The translations under genes were made by a program, and so were the position numbers. Below, piece by piece: positions 58,584 to 64,000 of a DNA stretch of 64,000 nucleotides (its first letter is position 1; each line of letters begins with the position of its first letter). The notes below the pieces were generated by a model that worked only from the letters and a program-made list of their open reading frames with translations, was not told the origin of the DNA and searched no databases. The stretch covers positions 149,821,206 to 149,885,205 of the forward strand of contig CM075650.1 in the NCBI GenBank assembly GCA_037953625.1. The letters are read 5' to 3'. Origin of the DNA: Crotalaria pallida. Lineage: Eukaryota > Streptophyta > Magnoliopsida > Fabales > Fabaceae.

Positions 58584-58759
58584 CTAAGGGTGTTCAAAAT
58601 AACCAAATGAACCAATCCATAACCATATAAACCACATTTTTAAAACTGGTTTTTTTAAACCAAACCAAATTTTTATAAGAACCATATAATATAAACCAAA
58701 CCAAAAATTAAAAACCACGTTTACAAAACATGATAGAAATCAATTTCAATCCCTAATTA

Positions 58760-59081
58760 GGATATGTTTGGATATACAATGTTGAATGGAGCGGAATGGA
58801 GTAGGATAAGATGGAGTGGGGTGGAATGGAATGGAATAATATTAGTTTATCATTCCATTGTTTGAGTATTTTGTGATGGAATTGAATTAAATAAATGATT
58901 CCATCAAGTACCCCAAATTGGGTGGAACAAAAAAGGTGGTTTTGGATGGGATTGGATGGAATCTATTCCATCATATACCATTCCACTCATTCCTAATTTA
59001 AACAATCCAAACAATGGAATTTAATTAAATTCAATCTCACTCCATTTCATTCCACCACGTGCCATCAATCCAAACAAAGCC
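58760..59081. mobile_element. Tourist (PIF/Harbinger) MITE
   Basis: The ends GGATATGTTTGGAT and (inverted) GGCTTTGTTTGGAT lie between TTA trinucleotides (58757-58759, 59082-59084), the PIF/Harbinger target duplication. The arms continue as ggaatgga-rich inverted sequence for ~100 bases. Nested in the hAT-like element. Confidence 0.85.
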
Positions 59082-59159
59082 TTAAATTCAGAAAGCAAAT
59101 CGAGATTCTCAGTCATCCCTGAACACTGTGAACCGTAAATCCCAAATTTGGTAATCTCT

Positions 59160-59296
59160 CAAATCGCGATTCTCCCTGACCGCCGCCGCTCCGCGATTCT
59201 CCCTCGTCGCCGCGGTTCTCCCTCACCGTCGCCCCTCAGTGATTCTCCCTCGCCGCCGCCGCTCAGCGATTCTCCCTCGCCGCCGCGTCGCCAAGG
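59160..59296 (+). repeat. G+C-rich ~30-base tandem repeat (gcgattctccctcgccgccg)
   Basis: Five imperfect units of a cgattctccctc core plus cgccgccgc, ending at gtcgccaag then a possible donor (gtttgg). It stands out sharply from the A+T-rich surroundings and looks like a 5' UTR or first exon carried within the hAT-like element. Confidence 0.8.
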
Positions 59297-61388
59297 TTTG
59301 GTCTCTCAACTTCTCATTCTCTCTCTGCTTCTTAATAATGTGTTTACTGCTTCTTAAGATTAAGGTTTGGTCTGATTGCAATAGTTTTTTGTTGGGTTTT
59401 GATTTTTTGCATAAGGTTTTGTTTTTGCTACTTTCTATTGGCACTTTTGTATAAGTTTTATGGAGTGTTTTGACTTGGGTAAGTTGGTAATTGGTATTCA
59501 TTCCAAAGATCATGTGGTACAGCATTGTTTGCAATGCCTAAGCCGTGAAGATAACAAGGTAGGTATGTCTTGTTCTACCTTCCTGAAGGTATTTGAATTT
59601 TGAAGTTTATAGAGTTGGATAATAATCTTTTACATAATGTTGTTAAGGGTGAATGGAAACCTATCTGCTTAATTCACTCTGGTTACTATGTCTTTATGAA
59701 CTTTTCGTAATTGGTTCATGCTAACTTACCAATGATCATCTCATGTGAAATATCGCTATTGCTTTCCCTCAGTTTCATTGTGTTTTCAAAGTTTGTATCA
59801 CTTACTTCTTTACATGCAACTCTGTTATGTCACAGGTTAGCATAATGGTTGAGTGCCATTTTGTTTGACTGGCGGTTATAATTGCTTAGCCAAATTGTTT
59901 TAAGCCCTATTTTTGTTTTCGCTTTATGATTCTTGATATTTTCTCTTGTTAGTTGATAGGCTATTGGATTGTTTTGCTTTTCTTCTATTGATTCTATTCT
60001 TTTTTGTCATTTGTACGCTGGTTTTGATTTATTTTCTACTGATTTGCGTGCTTGTGTTAGTTTAGTTATGCTGCCTCTTCATGTAAATTTTCTGATCAGA
60101 CTATGATATGTGGCTTGTGTGTTTTCAATAACATGTTTTGTTTTAGTGGAGCTCAAAACTGCAAAAAGTAATGAAAAATTTATTGAACATATGTAAACTT
60201 GTAAAGTTTTCTGTTTTGAGTCTTTTTTTTTTGTTTGTCTGATACCCTTTCCAATTCAAATGCATTAGAAGTGGAATTTTACCTGATAGCCCTTTCGCTT
60301 TGCTGAATGAAACATTTGGTGTCTAACATATATTTTAATCATGCTTCATTCATTTTACCTATAGGATAGAAGCAGGGTGACTTTGAACATACTAACAAAG
60401 TGACTTGCCTCATATTTCTAAAAATTCTAGAATCACTGTCATATCATTCATTCTGAATGGTCTTATTCTTTTCAGTAAGAAAGAATCAAATTCCAGAATT
60501 TTTTTTTTAATCAATCTTGGAATGAATGAATATTAGTAACTAAACTGGATTAAGGTATTAGAAGTATCATGACTGTCAGATTTACAGAAGTTTTAGTTGT
60601 TGGTATGAAAATTCATTAAATTGACAGTATAACCTATGATACGTATGTTTCCAATAGCTTCTCAATGCAAGTTTGCTGACTTTTGGTGCTTGAATTTATT
60701 CATGCTTTTGTTTTGGTAAGATATTAAGGAATTGATGGAAATGCGAACCTCTGCTGCTGTTACATATTTTGAAGAAACTTGTATCCTCCATTATTTTGCA
60801 TTCTGAGATCATTTCTAAATTTTTATGGCAGGAGAAGTTTTATGTGGCATGTTCTATTCCAAAGTTGGTTAGCTTGTATCTCAACTAGTGAAAAATTAGT
60901 CTTATGCAATTTCATCAATTGTATTTTCAGATGGTGATCTCTTTGGTTTGTGAAAGTTGCTTGTTTGGATTTTCAGATGCCATTTTAATGCCTTTCTCAT
61001 GTGATCTAATCATAGAACTAAACACGACTTAAATTGCATCAATTGTAGCTAAATATTTGCTCTCTACTGATATCTTCTTAGATTCTGATAGTAGATGGAA
61101 AATAAACCAGATAAAAACTGGTGCGGAAAGAAGTTGAAAAACAGGTTCGGAAAATCGGTTCAAAAAACCATTTTGGAAAACCGGTTCAAAAACCATTTCG
61201 AAAAACCAGTTTCTAAACCGGTTCAAAAAATAAAACCGGTTTTATTGGTAAACCGGTTCAATAACCGGTTCACCAAAAGAACCGGTGAACCATTTTATTA
61301 GAACCCTCAATTCGGTTTTTCAAAACCGAACCGTTTTACTCAATTTGGTTCGGTTTTAAAAAAAAAACCAAACCATGAACACCCTTAG

Positions 61389-61975
61389 TTGTATGTAGTT
61401 GCTCAGATTTTCTCGATTGTTCCGTTCCGAGTCTTCGTTCTTGCTCTCTGCTGTTCTGTAATGTTGTCACAAGAATCTAGCACCGGGAGTGACACATTTG
61501 GAGTTTGATATTTATAGTTTCATTATGCTTTTGTGATTGAACAATACTATTAGTATTTTTTGGGATTGATGTATTGTGTTATCTCTTATTGACATTTTAG
61601 ACACGTTAAGTTTTTTTTTTTAATAAATTTACTATTAATGATATGCTATGCATTAATTTTGTTTTTGTGCAATTTTGCTATATTTTGTCGTATAAATATT
61701 ATTTTTTTTATTATATAGTAACGTACCAGTACTCTAGTTTTTACAAAAATGTCCTACCCCGTACCCCGTACTTGATACGTACCCACCCAAACCAGTGCAA
61801 CATAGGTTAGTCATTTTCAACTGGCCAAAAGATGGATGGTTTTCTCTAATAAGACAGACTTTGATCCGGAACCTGAAATCTTTTGTGCTCCATCAACAAC
61901 TTGTTTTTGATAAGATTTGTTGAAAATCCCTTACCTCCTGCGTCTGCTTGCGAAGCTGGTTGAAGGAAGGACAAC
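61389..61975. other. Upstream region of the IGR-motif gene
   Basis: A+T-rich with no identifiable TE. The last ~150 bases (gatccggaacctgaaatc... to the ATG) are probably the promoter and leader. Confidence 0.4.
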
Positions 61976-62364
61976 ATGGCAATGGCATGGTTGCAGAGAA
62001 TGATGACCAAAGGAGGGGGTAATTTTGTCTCAACAGTAACATCATCCCCTCATTCTAGATTCTTCTCCAAATCATCAAACCCCTACGTTGGTAACCTTTT
62101 CCATTCATTCCCGTTGTTACTGCTGCTCAAAATTTTTAATTTAAAATTATTTTATATGCTTATGTAATTAATTATTTTATGGTCGTCGTCGTTGGTGGTG
62201 GTGGGCGGGTTTCAGTGAAGGTTGGAATACTGGAGTTTCTAAACGGAATAGGAAAGGGAGTTGAATCTCATGCGGCTAAGCTTGAATCTGAAATCGGTGA
62301 CTTCAATAACCTACTTGTCACTCGCACCCTCAAACTCAAGAAGCTCGGCATTCCTTGCAAACAT
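61976..62364 (+). CDS. IGR-motif mitochondrial ribosomal protein (mS41-like), 5' part
   Basis: Exon 1 61976-62090 and exon 2 62216-62364 (GT-AG, phase 1). Joined: MAMAWLQRMMTKGGGNFVST...SKSSNPYVVKVGILEFLNGI, continuing GKGVESHAAKLESEIGDFNN and LLVTRTLKLKKLGIPCKH, 88 codons so far. The N-terminus is basic and Ser-rich, like a mitochondrial presequence. FLNGIGKG...HAAKL...LKLKKLGIP matches the IGR motif (the small mitoribosomal subunit protein mS41/FYV4 family), where GIP is followed by a short basic tail. That tail (expected R-K-x-I-L-K...) is not found before the window end. Exon 2 has a gtaata donor, so the last exon should lie beyond 64000, past the LINE. Confidence 0.72.
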
Positions 62365-62629
62365 GTAATAATCCGATCTCCTTATTACTTACTCGCTTTC
62401 TCTGCTTTCCATTTTCATCTATTACTGTACTACACTTTATAATATGAAATTGTTTATTGATTCTTTACAAATTACAATTTACTAGTGTTTGTCTTTTCTG
62501 AAACCCTTGGCATGGAAATTAAATATTTTCATCGATTTTTTTATTCACAAGCACCGATGTTTTTACATAGCGAGGGAGGGGGCTTTTCATGTTTTAGGCT
62601 CTCAGTCTTAGAAATATAGTAATATCCTT

Positions 62630-64000
62630 CTCGTTTTGTGAGGTGCATTAAGGATGGAGATGGCAAAGTCTTGGTCGCAGATTTGGATGTAAAAGAAAGA
62701 TGGAAGAGTTACTTTCACAACCTTTTCAATGAAGGTCATGAAAGTTCACATCATGATCAGATAGTCACTAGAGAAGGGGACCAAAATCATACCTTTTACC
62801 GTAGAATTAGGGAGACTGAGGTAAAAGAGGCATTGAGAAGGATGGATAATGGTAAAGCGGTTGGTCCGGATAGTATCCCCATTGAGGTATGGAAAACCTT
62901 GGGAGAGAGGGGCATCAGTTGGCTCACCAAGTTGTTTAATGAGATCTTAAGATCCAAGAAGATGCCGGACGAGTGGAGGAGGAGCACTTTAATCCCTATC
63001 TACAAGAACAAAGGTGACATACATGATTGTGCGAATTATAGAGGGATTAAGCTTATGAGTCATACCATGAAACTTTGGGAAAGGGTGATAGAGCGAAGAT
63101 TGAGACAGGAGACTCATGTTACTGAGAATCAATTTGGCTTCATGCCGGGGAGATCAACTATGAAGGCAATATACTTACTGCGCCGGTTGATGGAGGAATA
63201 CCGGAGGCAACAAAAGGATCTGCATATGGTTTTTATTGATCTGGAGAAAGCTTATGATAGAGTGCCTAGAGAGGTACTATGGAGGGCTCTCGAGAAGAAA
63301 GGGGTGCGTGTTGCCTATATTAGAGCCATTAAGGATATGTATGACGGGGTCAAGACGAGCGTGAGGACACAAAGTGGGATTTCAGAGGATTTTCCCATCT
63401 CGATAGGTCTACACCAAGGGTCAAGTTTGAGCCCCTACCTCTTTACATTGGTCTTGGATGTGCTTACGGAACATGTCCAAGAACCAGTGTCCAAATGCAT
63501 GCTCTTTGCGGATGATATTGTGCTTATTGGGGATACTAGAGAGGAAATAAATGGGAAGATTGAAATGTGGAGACAAGCTTTAGAAGGGTCTGGATTCCGG
63601 ATAAGTCGAAGCAAGACAGAGTATATGGAGTGTAATTTTAGCAAGAGGCACGTGGGCCTTACTCGGGAGGTGAAGGTTGGAGAGCATGTCTTAGCACAAG
63701 TCCCGAAGTTTAAGTATCTTGGTTCTATCTTACAGCAGGATGCAGAAATAGAAGGGGATGTAAATCATAGGATTCAAGCAGGGTGGATGAAATGGAGGAG
63801 TGCCTCGGGCGTGTTATGTGATAAGAAAGTACCACTTAAACTTAAAGGAAGGTTCTACCGCACTGCTGTAAGACCGGCGATGTTATATGGGACATAGTGT
63901 TGGGCGGCAAAGGGCACACAAGAGAATAAACTTCATGTTGCAGAGATGAGGATGTTGCGGTGGATGAGTGGGCATACCAGACAAGATCGGATTAGAAATG
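62630..64000 (+). mobile_element. RTE-type LINE, 5'-truncated, reverse transcriptase nearly intact
   Basis: A continuous frame from 62638 to a TAG at 63895-63897 encodes most of a non-LTR reverse transcriptase. Motifs in order: AVGPDSIPIEVWK, LIPIYKNKGD, NYRGIKLMSHTMKLWERVIE, NQFGFMPGRST, VFIDLEKAYDRVP (catalytic Asp), GLHQGSSLSPYLF, CMLFADDIVLIGD (catalytic FADD) and KFKYLGS. These are typical of plant RTE elements. The frame continues after the single stop as CWAAKGTQENKLHVAEMRML and on to the window edge. The endonuclease domain is missing, so the insertion is 5'-truncated, as is usual. It sits in the second intron of the IGR-motif gene in the same orientation. Confidence 0.93.

Larger units (their letters stand above)
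58584..61388. mobile_element. 2.8-kb hAT-like element with captured-looking interior
   Basis: Inverted ends ctaagggtgttca (58584-58596) and tgaacacccttag (61376-61388) are perfect over 13 bases. Sub-terminal regions are rich in aaccaaacc and ggttcggttttt words on the left and right respectively, typical of dicot hAT elements. Inside are a Tourist MITE, a G+C-rich leader (59100-59300), then intron-like T-rich sequence to about 61090. No transposase frame remains. I could not find a matching 8-base duplication, so the assignment rests on the termini. Confidence 0.62.

Overview
This is a nuclear plant chromosome segment. It is A+T-rich, its genes carry GT-AG introns, and much of the space between genes is transposable elements. 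The gene repertoire is that of a land plant with chloroplasts. The repeat style (Au-type SINE, large TGTAACA...TGTTACA LTRs with TAATCGATTA boxes, long-arm foldback MITEs) suggests a eudicot, most likely a papilionoid legume. That taxonomic call is inference, not proof. All exon models were built by eye from splice sites, reading frame and remembered family sequence.

Genes in order: (1) a broken plant-mobile-domain (PMD/MAIN-like) gene at 1.4-2.6 kb. (2) An 11-exon minus-strand gene for the thylakoid PP2C phosphatase TAP38/PPH1 (9195-13980, 390 aa), followed on the same strand by (3) a 4-exon gene for the plastid transcription-complex protein pTAC7/PAP12 (18508-20538, 165 aa). (4) An 8-exon plus-strand HEN4-like protein with five KH domains (33053-37832, 644 aa). 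(5) A CHX-type cation/H+ exchanger pseudogene fragment at 44.7-45.2 kb. (6) A 9-exon TPR / kinesin-light-chain-like protein, probably plastid-targeted (46325-51111, about 559 aa). (7) A plant-specific protein of unknown function with a coiled coil and a C-terminal membrane anchor (55276-57962, 441 aa). (8) The first two exons of an IGR-motif (mS41-like) mitochondrial ribosomal protein gene (61976-62364), whose second intron is entered by an RTE-type LINE that runs off the window end.

Mobile DNA by region: 0-9 kb holds the PMD relic, two SINEs and a Mutator-like TIR element (4540-8588) into which a 3.1 kb solo LTR with a 5-bp target duplication has inserted. 12-18 kb holds a hAT MITE inside a TAP38 intron, a SINE with a 16-bp duplication, and two long foldback elements. 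19-29 kb holds SINEs, Stowaway-like MITEs, another foldback element and a second solo LTR of the same family in reverse orientation. At 30-31.5 kb a LINE remnant is interrupted by a 689 bp hAT element. 38.5-42.5 kb is a diverged segmental duplication; its second copy contains two copies of one hAT-like element in opposite orientation, producing an inverted repeat with arms of about 715 bp. 51-55 kb has Stowaway elements and three SINEs. 58.6-61.4 kb is a 2.8 kb hAT-like element carrying a Tourist MITE.

The genes do not form one pathway. TAP38 and pTAC7 are adjacent, co-oriented and both act in the chloroplast; the TPR protein may too. The most unusual structure is the long hairpin at 40.6-42.2 kb. 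The broader theme is the number of independent hairpin-forming elements, several of them inside introns or immediately upstream of genes. I see no system here that I would call new beyond these structures.
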